64,000 bases of DNA. Source: an uncultured Actinomycetes bacterium. GTDB lineage: Bacteria; Actinomycetota; Coriobacteriia; Coriobacteriales; Atopobiaceae. Shown piece by piece: positions 11,502 through 19,574 of this stretch. Numbering within the stretch: the stretch's first letter is position 1; each line of letters opens with the position of its first letter. A model generated the notes under the pieces. It did no database searches, was not told the origin of the DNA, and worked only from the letters and a program-made list of their open reading frames with translations. Both the position numbers and the translations under genes were made by a program. The stretch covers positions 1 to 64,000 of the forward strand of contig OMWB01000026.1 in NCBI GenBank assembly GCA_900314645.1, read 5' to 3'.

Positions 11502-11930
11502 CTACGAGAGCCCTCGCTCGAGCTTTCCAACGTCCTTTGCGGCACGTCCCTCGACGCACGCACGAGCGGCTCGGAGGGCGTTGGAACCCAGAAGGCGGAC
11601 CTCTTCTGCCGTGGCGTTGTCAACGTGAATGCCTGCCACCACCGACACGGGCTGTCCCGTCGCAAGGCAGAGCTCGCGAGCGACCGCTGCCGCCGCCTCG
11701 GCATCCTTGTGCCCAGGGACGGCGGCGGTCCACATGTCCACGCGCGAGAGCCGCTCTCCATGCAGCGTCGGACCTGGATTTGCGAGCGCCTGGCCACCCA
11801 CGTGGGGAAGTTCCCCTCCAAAGACAAACGCCGTCAGGCCGTTGCCGTCAGTCTCGGTCAGCTGGCAGGTGACCGCAAGGCGTCCCTCGCCCGCCGTCGC
11901 GCACAGCGTCCTCACGGCTATCCCTCCCAC
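11502..11930 (-). CDS. LpdD-like prenylated-flavin chaperone/accessory protein of a UbiD decarboxylase
   Basis: A 142-residue protein overlapping the end of ubiX by 13 bases. The pattern in the second half, SVVAGIHVDNATAEEV followed by a short helix, together with its place beside ubiX and ubiD, fits the LpdD family found with gallate decarboxylases (LpdB-LpdC-LpdD) in lactobacilli, where it is described as a prenylated-flavin chaperone. I recognise the family from memory and context, not from a search. The predicted role is loading or protecting prenyl-FMN for the UbiD enzyme. It ends the gallate block; the atp promoter lies just downstream. Confidence 0.7.
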   Translation of the reverse strand: MGGIAVRTLCATAGEGRLAVTCQLTETDGNGLTAFVFGGELPHVGGQALANPGPTLHGERLSRVDMWTAAVPGHKDAEAAAAVARELCLATGQPVSVVAGIHVDNATAEEVRLLGSNALRAARACVEGRAAKDVGKLERGLS

Positions 11931-12478
11931 GGGCGGAAGAGCTCGTAGTCGATCTCAAACTGCATGAGCACCTTGCCTACCACATGCTCTACCTGCTCGT
12001 CGGTGGTCTCGGCTCCGTTATAGAAGGTAAGCATGGGCGGACAGATCACGTAGCCGTCGTCGGCCGCGCGCAGGAGGTTGCGCAGATAGGCTTGGTTGAG
12101 CGGCATCTCTCGCGGGACCAGCACCACCTTGCGGCCCTCCTTGCGGCATACGTCGGCGGCGCGCACCAGGAGGTCGTCGTCATAGGCATTGACGATGGCC
12201 GAGAGGCTCTTCATAGAGCACGGCGCCACGATCATGCCGTCGGTGCGGAAGGACCCGCTGGAGATGCTGGCCGCGAGGTCCTGGTTGCTGTGCACCACGT
12301 CGGCCATCGCCTCCACCTCGGAAAGCGTCACGTCGCACTCGCGATCAAGGATGACCATGGCGCCCTTTGAGACCACGAGGTGCGTCTCGACATCGTCGAC
12401 GTCATGCAAGGCACGAAGCACGGCCACACCCAACTGCACGCCAGAAGCGCCCGATATTCCCACGATGATTCGCCTCAT
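11918..12478 (-). CDS. ubiX: UbiX-type flavin prenyltransferase
   Basis: Transfers a dimethylallyl group to reduced FMN, giving the prenyl-FMN cofactor needed by UbiD decarboxylases. The 186-residue protein has the FMN loop GISGASGVQLG near its start, APCSMKSLSAI in the middle and VPREMPLNQAYL near the phosphate site, all typical. ATG 12478 matches the family start (MRRIIVGISGASG); an in-frame GTG at 12502 would add eight residues. It overlaps the LpdD-like gene and follows ubiD after a hairpin, as in lpdB/lpdC/lpdD sets. Confidence 0.93.
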   Translation of the reverse strand: MRRIIVGISGASGVQLGVAVLRALHDVDDVETHLVVSKGAMVILDRECDVTLSEVEAMADVVHSNQDLAASISSGSFRTDGMIVAPCSMKSLSAIVNAYDDDLLVRAADVCRKEGRKVVLVPREMPLNQAYLRNLLRAADDGYVICPPMLTFYNGAETTDEQVEHVVGKVLMQFEIDYELFRPWEG

Positions 12479-12506
12479 GGCCACCGCCCCATTTCTTGAC
12501 ACGCAT

Positions 12507-12555
12507 CCGCGCCCGCCCCTCCAAGAGCCCTGCGGCTTTGGAGGGGCGGGCGCGG
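12507..12555 (-). repeat. GC-rich hairpin between ubiD and ubiX
   Basis: An 18-bp perfect inverted repeat (12507-12524 with 12538-12555) whose stem continues inward through AGCC/GGCT after a one-base mismatch, with a CTGC tip. It begins 17 bases after the ubiD stop. There is no T run, so it is more likely an RNA-processing or stability hairpin or a weak terminator separating ubiD and ubiX expression levels. Confidence 0.6.
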
Positions 12556-12571
12556 ACCTATGACTGACTTT

Positions 12572-14044
12572 CTATAGTACGCTTGCCCACTTGTCCTGGT
12601 CGATATCCATGAACGGCGCCCGGTGGAAATGGTCCTTCAGGTGGAAGGGCACCGTACAGTCCCAGATGGTCTTGCAGGAGATGCCCACGTCAGAGATGCT
12701 GGGGGCGTACGCGGGGCTGGAGCTGGGGTCCAGCGGATGACAGCGAACGCCGGGGATGGTGACGATGTCGCGGTCTCCCTGGAAGCGTGTGTTCATGGCC
12801 CAAAGAACGTCGTCGGTGTCGAAGATGTCCACGTCCTCGTCAACCAAAATCACGTGCTTGAGCTCGGGAAACGCGGAGAAGGCCAGGAGCGCCGCCTGCC
12901 GCTGCTTGCCCTCGTCGGTGTGCACCGTCTTCTTGCATTGCAGGATGGCGAGGTACTTGCCGCCGCCCGAGCGATGCGCGTAGCAGTTGACCACCTTGCC
13001 GGGCAACGCTTTCTCGATCATACCCAGGATGGAGGCCTCGGTGGGGATGCCCGCCATGTTGACGTGCTCCTCGGACGGTCCGATGCACGTCTGCATGATG
13101 GAGTCGTGCCGATGCGTCACGGCCTTCACCTTCAGGAGCCAGCACTCGTGGCTCGCGGGACCGTTGTAGCCGGGGAACTCGGGCATGGCGAAGCCCGTGT
13201 GGGAGTTCTGGTCCTCGACCACGTGGTTGCTTCCGGACAGGATTTCGCCCTCGATGACGTACTCGGCGTTGGCGATGGCGCGCTCGTTCACGCTCACGCA
13301 GCGCACAAGTTCCACGGGGCTCTTGCGGATGGCGCCGGCGACGCAGAGCTCGTCATAGCCCAGAGGCGTGGTGGGCGGCTCGAAGCAGGCGCCGATCTCG
13401 ATGGCGGGGTCAACGCCGATGGAGACCGAGATGGGAAGCGGCTGCCCAAGCTCGGTGGCGCGCTCGGCCATGGCGCCAATGTGCCGCGAGCCCGGCTGCA
13501 GGAAGATGGAGAGCTCGTCCTTCGACTGGATGCACATGCGGTGGATGGTGACGTCCGAGATGCCCGTGTCGGGATGCGTGGCATAGCACATGCCCAACGT
13601 GATATAGGGGCCGGCGTCCACGGGCGTGTTGGTCGGCGCGGGAACCAGCTTGAACAGGTCGAAGTCTGGGTCCGTCGCCAGATGCACCACCTCCTGCGCG
13701 GGGACCGGGCCATCGACCACCACAGGTGGCACGGGGCCGGCCACACTCTCCATCAGAAGGCGGCCGAGGCCCTCCTTCCTGCAGCCCAGCAGGCGCGCGA
13801 CGCGCTCGCGGCTCGCCAGCACGCCGATGGCCACGCGGGCGCCAGGATGGCCCTTCACGTTGTTGAAGACCATGGCGGGGCCGTCCACGTGCGTGGGGCG
13901 CGCCACCGTTCCGCCAGCGCCGACGTGGCGGTACACACCGGAGAGCTCGGCGGCAGGATCCACCTCCACGTCGGTCTCGATGAGCTGCCCGGGCTGGGTG
14001 CGCAGGTAGGCAAGCGCGCTGCGCAGGTCGTTGATGTCCGTCAT
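12572..14044 (-). CDS. UbiD-family decarboxylase, probable gallate decarboxylase (LpdC-like)
   Basis: A 490-residue prenyl-FMN-dependent non-oxidative aromatic decarboxylase. Family signatures include MVFNNVKGHPGARVAIG, GPYITLGMCYATHPDTG, the ligand region SRHIGAMAERA, the acidic active-site stretch EYVIEGEILSG and VILVDEDVDIFDTDDVLWAM. Its length fits the gallate/protocatechuate group. The tannase gene 47 bases upstream on the same strand, and UbiX and LpdD-like genes downstream, make gallate to pyrogallol the likely reaction. Substrate is inferred from context; UbiD homologues act on many aromatic acids. Confidence 0.93.
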   Translation of the reverse strand: MTDINDLRSALAYLRTQPGQLIETDVEVDPAAELSGVYRHVGAGGTVARPTHVDGPAMVFNNVKGHPGARVAIGVLASRERVARLLGCRKEGLGRLLMESVAGPVPPVVVDGPVPAQEVVHLATDPDFDLFKLVPAPTNTPVDAGPYITLGMCYATHPDTGISDVTIHRMCIQSKDELSIFLQPGSRHIGAMAERATELGQPLPISVSIGVDPAIEIGACFEPPTTPLGYDELCVAGAIRKSPVELVRCVSVNERAIANAEYVIEGEILSGSNHVVEDQNSHTGFAMPEFPGYNGPASHECWLLKVKAVTHRHDSIMQTCIGPSEEHVNMAGIPTEASILGMIEKALPGKVVNCYAHRSGGGKYLAILQCKKTVHTDEGKQRQAALLAFSAFPELKHVILVDEDVDIFDTDDVLWAMNTRFQGDRDIVTIPGVRCHPLDPSSSPAYAPSISDVGISCKTIWDCTVPFHLKDHFHRAPFMDIDQDKWASVL

Positions 14045-14091
14045 GGAAGCGCCTCCTTAGGCGTCATGGACGTGACAGGCGAAGGGCCCTG

Positions 14092-15588
14092 TCACGCGCA
14101 GAGGTTGTCAATCCAGGAGAAGAGTGCGTCGAGGTCATAGTCGCCGCTGTGAGGCAGGCCCCAAGGCAGCGCGAAGTCGACGTCAAAGCCACGGTTCTTG
14201 AGCAACGTGGCGAGGATGACGGGAATGGCCAGCGACGTGTCGCGGTCGAAGGAGCCGTGGCGGACGCGCCAGTGCGGCGTGACGTCAGGGTTGCCTTCGA
14301 GAATATGCGTGACCGGGTTCATGAGCCTGACCATCGCGGCGTCGGCCATCTCGGCACCCGGTGCCGTGTTGTGCTCAAAGGAGAACGGCGAGAAGTGTCG
14401 GCCGTCCACGTGCTCGTCGCCAAACTCCTCGTTCTCCGGGCTGCCCAGGTCGAGCGCGTCAAAGGCGGGCGTCGCCTTCATGCGGGTGATCTTGCCCACG
14501 AAGGCCTCCCAGTCGATGTCAACGACCTTTCCGTCAACGATCCGCAGATAGTCCTGCGCGTCGATCTGGCTGCCATCCACCTCGAGCCATCCGCGATTAC
14601 GCTCGTTGTCATGCGTGTCGAGCTCGCGCTGCGCCGAGGCGACGACCCAGGTCTTGACCCAGTCGGCAAAGCTTCCCGTGCCGTCTGCGTCAAGCGTCAG
14701 CGGGTTGCCCTCCTCGTCGTGCAGGCCAAGCCCATTCACGTAAGCCGGGAAGAGCGCCTTCAGGAGCGGCGAGAGGGCCGCCTGCTCGGCCGGCATGACG
14801 CCCTCGTCGGGCACGCGGATGAAGCCGCCGTCGGGTGTGCGCTGGTGCTTGGTGCGATGCCAGTCATCATGGCCGCAGAAGAGCCACTCGTACGCCGCGT
14901 CGGCGTTCTCGAGGTTGTGGATGGGACAGTAGCAGCTGGCCGCAAACACGTCGTCACGCTCGTCCGCAGCGCCAATGGCATGCAGGTAGGGCTCGTAATC
15001 GGCCACGTTTCCAGTGGCGCCGGCCAGCGCGGAGAGGGCACCGCCCGCACTCGTGCCGTTGGTCGCGATGCGCTTGACGTTGCCGGGAACCACATCGGCA
15101 TTGTGTCGCAGCCAGCGGATCGCCGCCTTGTAGTCGACGATGAACGCCGGCGCACGGCCCACCTTGCGACCTGTCGCCTCGCTTACCTTGCCGCCCACGC
15201 TGCCCTCGAAGAACTCCGTGGTCACCTTGCCGCTCGTGCGGCCGCGCACGCCGGCGCTCGCCACCACATAGCCATGCTCGAGCGCGCAGAAGATGGAGTT
15301 GGGGCCGCTGCCGTGCGGGTCGAGGCCCGGCTGGTCGGCCGGACCGGGCATATAGCCACCAACCGTGTTGGGCATGAAGATGGGTGCGGACTGCGCGTCA
15401 TAGGCGCCGCTACCGTCAAACAGGCTCACCGGGGCAAAGAGGTTGAGCCGCTGGATGGGATCGGCCGGGCGCTCGCAGTACATGAGCCCCTCCCAGGCGC
15501 GGTAGCGAACGGTTCGCTCCCCCAATGTGCAGGCCTTCTCCTCAAAGGCCTCCGGGTCAAAACGCAGCACGTCATCCACACCGCTCAT
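14092..15588 (-). CDS. Tannase (tannin acyl hydrolase, Lactobacillus TanB type)
   Basis: An alpha/beta hydrolase of 498 residues that cleaves galloyl esters of tannins, releasing gallate. It closely follows the Lactobacillus plantarum tannase as I remember it: APIFMPNTVGGYMPGPAD, APAFIVDYKAAIRWL, the nucleophile elbow NGTSAGGALSALAGA, CYCPIHNLENADAAYEW and PHSGDYDLDALFSWID. The catalytic triad maps to Ser180, Asp448 and His480 (S163, D419, H451 in the L. plantarum enzyme). There is a short insertion around residues 118-142. No signal peptide is seen, so it should act in the cytoplasm. It heads the ubiD-ubiX-lpdD set; start 15588 fits family alignment. Confidence 0.95.
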   Translation of the reverse strand: MSGVDDVLRFDPEAFEEKACTLGERTVRYRAWEGLMYCERPADPIQRLNLFAPVSLFDGSGAYDAQSAPIFMPNTVGGYMPGPADQPGLDPHGSGPNSIFCALEHGYVVASAGVRGRTSGKVTTEFFEGSVGGKVSEATGRKVGRAPAFIVDYKAAIRWLRHNADVVPGNVKRIATNGTSAGGALSALAGATGNVADYEPYLHAIGAADERDDVFAASCYCPIHNLENADAAYEWLFCGHDDWHRTKHQRTPDGGFIRVPDEGVMPAEQAALSPLLKALFPAYVNGLGLHDEEGNPLTLDADGTGSFADWVKTWVVASAQRELDTHDNERNRGWLEVDGSQIDAQDYLRIVDGKVVDIDWEAFVGKITRMKATPAFDALDLGSPENEEFGDEHVDGRHFSPFSFEHNTAPGAEMADAAMVRLMNPVTHILEGNPDVTPHWRVRHGSFDRDTSLAIPVILATLLKNRGFDVDFALPWGLPHSGDYDLDALFSWIDNLCA

Positions 15589-15679
15589 CGCGCTCTTCCT
15601 TTCCTTGCATCAAAGCTTCGAGTAATCATCGCATGTCCGTGGCTCCCCTCGTCCGCCCGGGCTCGGCAAAAGGCGGCTT

Positions 15680-15724
15680 CGGGCCGGGCTGCGAAGAGGG
15701 GAGAGGGGGACGCAGCCCGGCCCG
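15680..15724. repeat. GC-rich inverted repeat upstream of the tannase gene
   Basis: Arms of 14 bp (15680-15693 with 15711-15724) around a 17-base purine-rich loop, in the 159-base gap between the small ORF at 15748 and the tannase start. In the minus direction it lies after the small ORF, so it may act as a terminator or a processing hairpin; it lacks a T run. Confidence 0.55.
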
Positions 15725-15747
15725 GCAGAAAGCGTGGCCACAAGGCA

Positions 15748-16104
15748 TCAGTTGCCGGGGCCACCTGCCTCGCCGCTTGCCGCAGCCGCCTCGGCGGCCG
15801 CCACGACGTCGTCGTAGAGCGGGTTGGAACCTTGTCCAGCCTCATAGCCGTAGTACTGGTCCGTGTACGGCAGGCCCTCGGGCTTGGGCGAGTAGTCCTG
15901 CAGCCAGCCGGACTGGAACCGCTTGGTATAGCCCCAGTAGGTCTGCTGGGACGGATAGGTGTTGTAGCCGGGCAGGAGATGGTCAGCCACGTCGGCCGCG
16001 GCAGAGACGGTCACGGTCATGGTGTGCGTCTCGCCCGCGACGTCCACGTCGACCGTAATGGGCTCGAAGTTGGTGCCCATGCTGTAGGAGTGGCCGCCAC
16101 CCAC
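15748..16104 (-). CDS. Small hypothetical protein between PTS and tannase genes
   Basis: An open frame of up to 118 residues; I do not recognise the family. The N-terminal half is beta-like with Thr/Val alternation (TVDVDVAGETHTMTVTVSA). The middle is rich in Tyr, Gln and Pro, and the tail is Ala/Glu/Gly-rich. The first codon shown is GTG 16104; ATG 16080 is an alternative and neither has a good ribosome site. The frame stays open upstream as far as the PTS stop codon (same frame), across a GC-rich hairpin. This could therefore be the remnant of a larger protein. Codon use is normal for the window. Confidence 0.4.
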   Translation of the reverse strand: MGGGHSYSMGTNFEPITVDVDVAGETHTMTVTVSAAADVADHLLPGYNTYPSQQTYWGYTKRFQSGWLQDYSPKPEGLPYTDQYYGYEAGQGSNPLYDDVVAAAEAAAASGEAGGPGN

Positions 16105-16116
16105 GCCGATGTTGTA

Positions 16117-16146
16117 GAGCGCCCCGCCGGCAGGGCGAGGCGCTCT
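16117..16146 (-). terminator. Hairpin after the PTS gene
   Basis: Arms AGAGCGCC (16117-16124) and GGCGCTCT (16139-16146) with further GC pairing inside, starting about 15 bases after the PTS stop on the minus strand. No T run follows. Likely a transcription or RNA-end signal for the PTS gene. Confidence 0.5.
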
Positions 16147-16161
16147 TTGGGGAAGGAAGGG

Positions 16162-17616
16162 CTAGCCCAGAATCTTGGTGGCCTCGTCGTCGTTGTAGGC
16201 GATCAACGTGGCTACGATGGCGAAGATGCCGCCTGCCGCAACGCCCACGCAGTACTTGATGACGTCCTGCATGCCGCCACCGCCGGCGTAGTTGAAGATG
16301 CCGAACAGGCCGCTGCCGCCGAACATGTACATCTTGGTGCGCAGGGCTCCGATGATGGCGCCGCCCACGCAGCCGCCCAGGATGTTGATGGCGAAGAGCT
16401 TCTTGATGGGGATGAGAATGGAGTACATGAGGGGCTCGCCCACGCCGCAGATCTGGGAGATGGTTGCCGGGATGGCGAGGTCGCGCACCTTCTGGTTCTT
16501 ACGGCAGGCCCAGCAGATGGCGAGGCCCTGGAACATGCCGATCATGGGGCCGATGCCGCCGGCAGCCATGATGTAGTCAAAGCCGTTCTGAGCGATGAGC
16601 TGCAGCGCCATGCCGATGATGATCCAGTGCAGGCCAAACATGACGAGCACGCCAAAGCCGCCGCCCAGAAGGCCACCGGCGATGAGGCCGCCCACCACGG
16701 GGATGGAGAAGAGGAAGTCAACCACGATGGAGATGACGCCGCAGACCAGGTTGAGCACGGGGCCGATGACCAGGTAGGCGGCTACGACGGACACAACGCA
16801 GGTGATGATGGGCGTGAGGATGCCGCGCAGGTTGGGGGCGATGGTCTTCTTGCACCACTTCTCAAGCTTGGAGGCAAGCAGGACCGCCAAGATCACGGGG
16901 AAGACGCTGGAGGTGTAGCCGGCACCGGGCATGACGATGGGAATGCCGAGGAATGTGTTGAAGTAGCTCATCTCGAAGGCCGTGCCTGCAAAGAGTGTTC
17001 CGGCAACCTCCATGGTCTGGCCGATGTTGACCATAGACGGATACACGAGGGCAGCGCCGATACCTGCACCTATGTATTCGTTGCAGCCAAACTTGCGGGC
17101 AGCGGAGAAGCCCAGCAGGATAGGCAGGAAGTAGAAGAAACCGTCGCCAAAGGCGTAAAGCAGCATGTAGAGGCCGCTCGTGGGGTCAAGCAGGCCGATG
17201 TTCTCAAGCGTGAGGAAGCTCACGACGCCCTTGACGATACCTGCTGCGGTAAGCACGCCCAGCGTGGGCACGAGGATGCCCGAGATGGTGTTCATGAAGG
17301 TGTTGAGGAAGCCGCCCTGGCCGTCCTCGGCCGCCGCGTCGGGGTCGTCCACCACGCCGCCCGCCAGGCCCGTCTTGGCAACAACGAGGTCGTAGGCCTC
17401 CTCAACGCGCGTGCCGATGACCACCTGGAACTGGCCGCCTGCACGCAGCACCTTGATGACTCCGTCAAGCTTGGCGATGGCGTCGGCGTCGGCCTTGGCA
17501 TCGTCCTTGAGGGTGAAACGCAGACGCGTGACTCAATGTGTCACGTTCTTGATGTTGTCCTTACCGCCGACCAAGCTGATGATCTGGTCAGTTGTCGTAT
17601 CGTAGTTGACCGCCAT
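16162..17616 (-). CDS. PTS EIIBC component (beta-glucoside/sucrose type) with in-frame TGA at the EIIB catalytic cysteine
   Basis: Membrane sugar permease of the phosphotransferase system: EIIB (residues 1 to about 85) and EIIC (about 105-484, some ten hydrophobic segments; GVGEPLMYSILIP is typical of the glucose superfamily). No EIIA domain. From ATG 17616 the frame reads VGGKDNIKNVTH, then TGA at codon 28, then VTRLRFTLKDD. In homologues the TGA position is the phosphorylated Cys of the HCxTRLRF motif. The other codons are intact on both sides. A standard gene caller would start at a GTG near 17451 and lose the EIIB half. Either the codon is read as selenocysteine, or this is a very recent null mutation or base error. 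RpiR is divergent. Confidence 0.75.
17533..17535 (-). other. In-frame TGA replacing the EIIB phosphorylation-site Cys codon
   Basis: Minus-strand codon 28 of the PTS gene is TGA; TGC or TGT would give the usual HCVTRLRF site. The flanking bases CGTGAC and GTCACG (17545-17540, 17532-17527) can pair, placing the TGA in a 7-base loop. A small ACGC-GTCT-GCGT hairpin follows at once but is nearer the codon than in known bacterial SECIS elements. Confidence 0.9.
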
Positions 17617-17699
17617 GGTTCCCTTCTTTCCTGTGTTGTGACGGTTTCATTCATGTCCGTCCGCTTAATACATATACTGTTCACTCCACAAGCGTTTGT

Positions 17700-17720
17700 A
17701 AATAGTCAATTTGGCTATTT
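17700..17720. promoter_or_regulatory. Candidate operator between PTS and rpiR genes
   Basis: A 21-base AT-rich palindrome with 9 of 10 pairs matched around a central T (outer half AAATAG / CTATTT, inner CAA / TTG). It lies in the 171-base divergent gap, 84 bases before the PTS start and 68 before the regulator. A self- and PTS-regulating site for the RpiR protein is the likely use (inference). Confidence 0.6.
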
Positions 17721-17787
17721 TCTTTGTATTGAATATTTGTTTTGTCATTCCATGCTCTATCATAGCGTCGTCGAGGGAGGAGCCGGA

Positions 17788-18528
17788 ATGGACCCGATTC
17801 AGGCAATGACGCAGCACAAGGCCGAGTTTACGAAGAATGACCAGCAGATCTACGAGGCCATCATGGCCAACCCGGACCAGGTGACCTACCAGTCCACCAC
17901 CAAGCTCGCGGAGGCCTGTGGCGTGTCGCAATCCGCGCTGAGTCGCTTCGTCAAGACCATTGGTTATGCCCGCTACCAGGACTTTCGCTCGGACATGACC
18001 ACGTGGCTGGCGCAGCAGCAGGTCTCGGAAGACCCCAACCGCCTCTTCTACTTCGAGCGACTTGAGCGGCTTCTGACCGCTTCCGAGCGTGTGCTGACGG
18101 GGCCGTACCTGCAAGAACTCGCGCACTATGTGCGGGGGTTTGACCGCATCTTTGTGACGGGCATTGGCAAGAGCGCGCACCCCGGCCTGCTGCTTCAGAG
18201 CTTGGCCCGCAAAGCGGGCGTCTTTGTCCATGTCTGCCCGCTTGATATGCTGAAGGAATACGCCGACCACATGAGCGAGAACGACCTGCTCATCGTGTTC
18301 TCAAACTCGGCGCAGGCAGAGGTGATGGAGCCTGCCTCTGCGGCAAATGGCCGCATCCTGCTGGTCACCACAAACGCCTCGCATGCCTATGCGGACGTGG
18401 TCGATCGCACGGTGGTGCTGCCGTTCCTGCCGCCTGACCCCGAGACGTGCTCCGTCTCACCCGTGCTCTTTGACGTGTTTGTCGAGCTTCTGGTGAGCTA
18501 CATCACCAACTCGCTTGCAGAGGAGTAG
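17788..18528 (+). CDS. MurR/RpiR-family transcriptional regulator
   Basis: A 246-residue regulator: N-terminal RpiR helix-turn-helix (YQSTTKLAEACGVSQSALSRFVKTIGYARYQDFRSDM, residues about 35-72) and a C-terminal SIS sugar-phosphate-binding domain (residues about 105-235, including RIFVTGIGKSAHPGLLLQ and NDLLIVFSNSAQAEV). ATG 17788 follows GGGAGGA. It is divergent from the PTS EIIBC gene with a palindromic operator candidate between them, so it probably senses the phosphorylated PTS sugar and controls uptake. The much longer frame on this strand from 14149 is only the open antisense of the genes opposite. Confidence 0.92.
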   Translation: MDPIQAMTQHKAEFTKNDQQIYEAIMANPDQVTYQSTTKLAEACGVSQSALSRFVKTIGYARYQDFRSDMTTWLAQQQVSEDPNRLFYFERLERLLTASERVLTGPYLQELAHYVRGFDRIFVTGIGKSAHPGLLLQSLARKAGVFVHVCPLDMLKEYADHMSENDLLIVFSNSAQAEVMEPASAANGRILLVTTNASHAYADVVDRTVVLPFLPPDPETCSVSPVLFDVFVELLVSYITNSLAEE

Positions 18529-18555
18529 CCCCCGGGACGCACCGAAGGCCAGGTC

Positions 18556-18807
18556 CTAGCGGTGCAGTACGGCAGCAACGGTTACGGCGAGAAACGCAAA
18601 CGTGGCGGCAACGCCAAAGGGCGCAAGCACGGCGGGGACCAGCGCGTGCACCACAAACAGGGCCACCTGAATCACGAGAAACGCGACGATGACCGCTCCA
18701 AAACCGCGGCCGAGGTCATCCGAGCCCGAGCGCAGCTGAAAAAAGAGCGGCGCAGCCGCGACCAAGCCGCAAACCGCGCCGCCCCCTATGGCAAGCAGTG
18801 TTTCCAA
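18556..18807 (-). CDS. Small membrane protein downstream of upp (positional AtpI candidate)
   Basis: An 83-residue hydrophobic protein with about three membrane segments (roughly 5-25, 38-60, 62-81) and few charges. The start is TTG 18807, ten bases after the upp stop, with a CGAGG site, so translation may be coupled to upp. In Bacillus-type genomes atpI lies between upp and atpB. Here the gene holds that position, but atpB is 7 kb away beyond the gallate/PTS block. I see no sequence motif that proves AtpI, so the assignment is positional only. Confidence 0.6.
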   Translation of the reverse strand: METLLAIGGGAVCGLVAAAPLFFQLRSGSDDLGRGFGAVIVAFLVIQVALFVVHALVPAVLAPFGVAATFAFLAVTVAAVLHR

Positions 18808-18817
18808 CGCCTCGGCG

Positions 18818-19471
18818 TTACTTGGTGCCGTAGATGCGGTCGCCCGCGTCGCCCAGGCCGGGAAGGATGTAGGCGTTCTCGTTCAGCTGGCGGTCAACCA
18901 CGCAGGTGTAGAGGAGCACGTCGGGGTCAAAGTCGAGCACGGTCTTGACGCCCTCAGGGCAGCTCACCAGCGTAAGGCAACGGATGTCCTTGACGCCCGC
19001 GTCACGCAGGAACTTGATGCACGCCGTCAGGGAGCCACCGGTAGCCAGCATCGGGTCTACCACCAGGCAGGTGCGGTTCTCGACGTCCGCCGGGAACTTG
19101 CAATAGTACTGCACGGGCTCGTGGGTCTCGGGGTCGCGGTACATGCCCACGTGGCCGACGCGCGCCGTGGGAACCAGCGTCAGGATGCCGTCAACCATAC
19201 CCAGGCCAGCACGCAGAATGGGGATGATGGCCAGCTTCTTGCCAGCGATGCGCTTGCCCGTCATGGTCTCAAGCGGGGTCTCCACCGTGACGTCCTCAAG
19301 CGGCAGGTCGCGCAGGGCCTCATAGCCCTCGAAGATGGCCAGCTCAGTCACGAGCTCGCGGAAGTCCTTCGTGGAGGTCTCCTTATCGCGCAGAATGTGC
19401 AGCTTGTGCTGTACCAGAGGGTGGTCAACGACGATAAGGCGGTCGGAATCAAAGTCATTTTGAGCTGCCAT
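18818..19471 (-). CDS. upp: Uracil phosphoribosyltransferase
   Basis: Pyrimidine salvage: uracil + PRPP to UMP. The 217-residue protein has the PRPP loop VVDPMLATGGSL, IPILRAGLGMVDG, and a C-terminal uracil-binding GLGDAGDRIYGTK, all standard. ATG 19471 follows AAGGGAG; the frame from 19486 would add five residues. It belongs to the conserved glyA-upp-atp gene order. Confidence 0.97.
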   Translation of the reverse strand: MAAQNDFDSDRLIVVDHPLVQHKLHILRDKETSTKDFRELVTELAIFEGYEALRDLPLEDVTVETPLETMTGKRIAGKKLAIIPILRAGLGMVDGILTLVPTARVGHVGMYRDPETHEPVQYYCKFPADVENRTCLVVDPMLATGGSLTACIKFLRDAGVKDIRCLTLVSCPEGVKTVLDFDPDVLLYTCVVDRQLNENAYILPGLGDAGDRIYGTK

Positions 19472-19574
19472 GGGCGCTCCCTTCATAAAGCCATCAGTGC
19501 TTTACCGATTGTAGCGTCATGAAGGGCCTTCAGGCGCCCTCGCGCCCGCTCCTCAAAGGATTCTGCAGCTTCAG

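Noticed and set aside
16162-17451. PTS gene starting at GTG 17451 as a complete EIIC-only protein
   Set aside because: The EIIB domain upstream is present in frame with good motifs up to ATG 17616 and is broken only by the TGA. A start at 17451 would cut the domain.
17516-17532. bSECIS element immediately after the TGA in the PTS gene
   Set aside because: The ACGC-GTCT-GCGT hairpin is too near the codon and weak, so I do not claim it as a SECIS.
14149-18528. A 1459-codon open frame on the plus strand covering tannase, PTS and rpiR
   Set aside because: Only its last 246 codons (17788-18528) are a real gene. The rest is the open antisense of minus-strand genes, caused by GC-rich codon bias.
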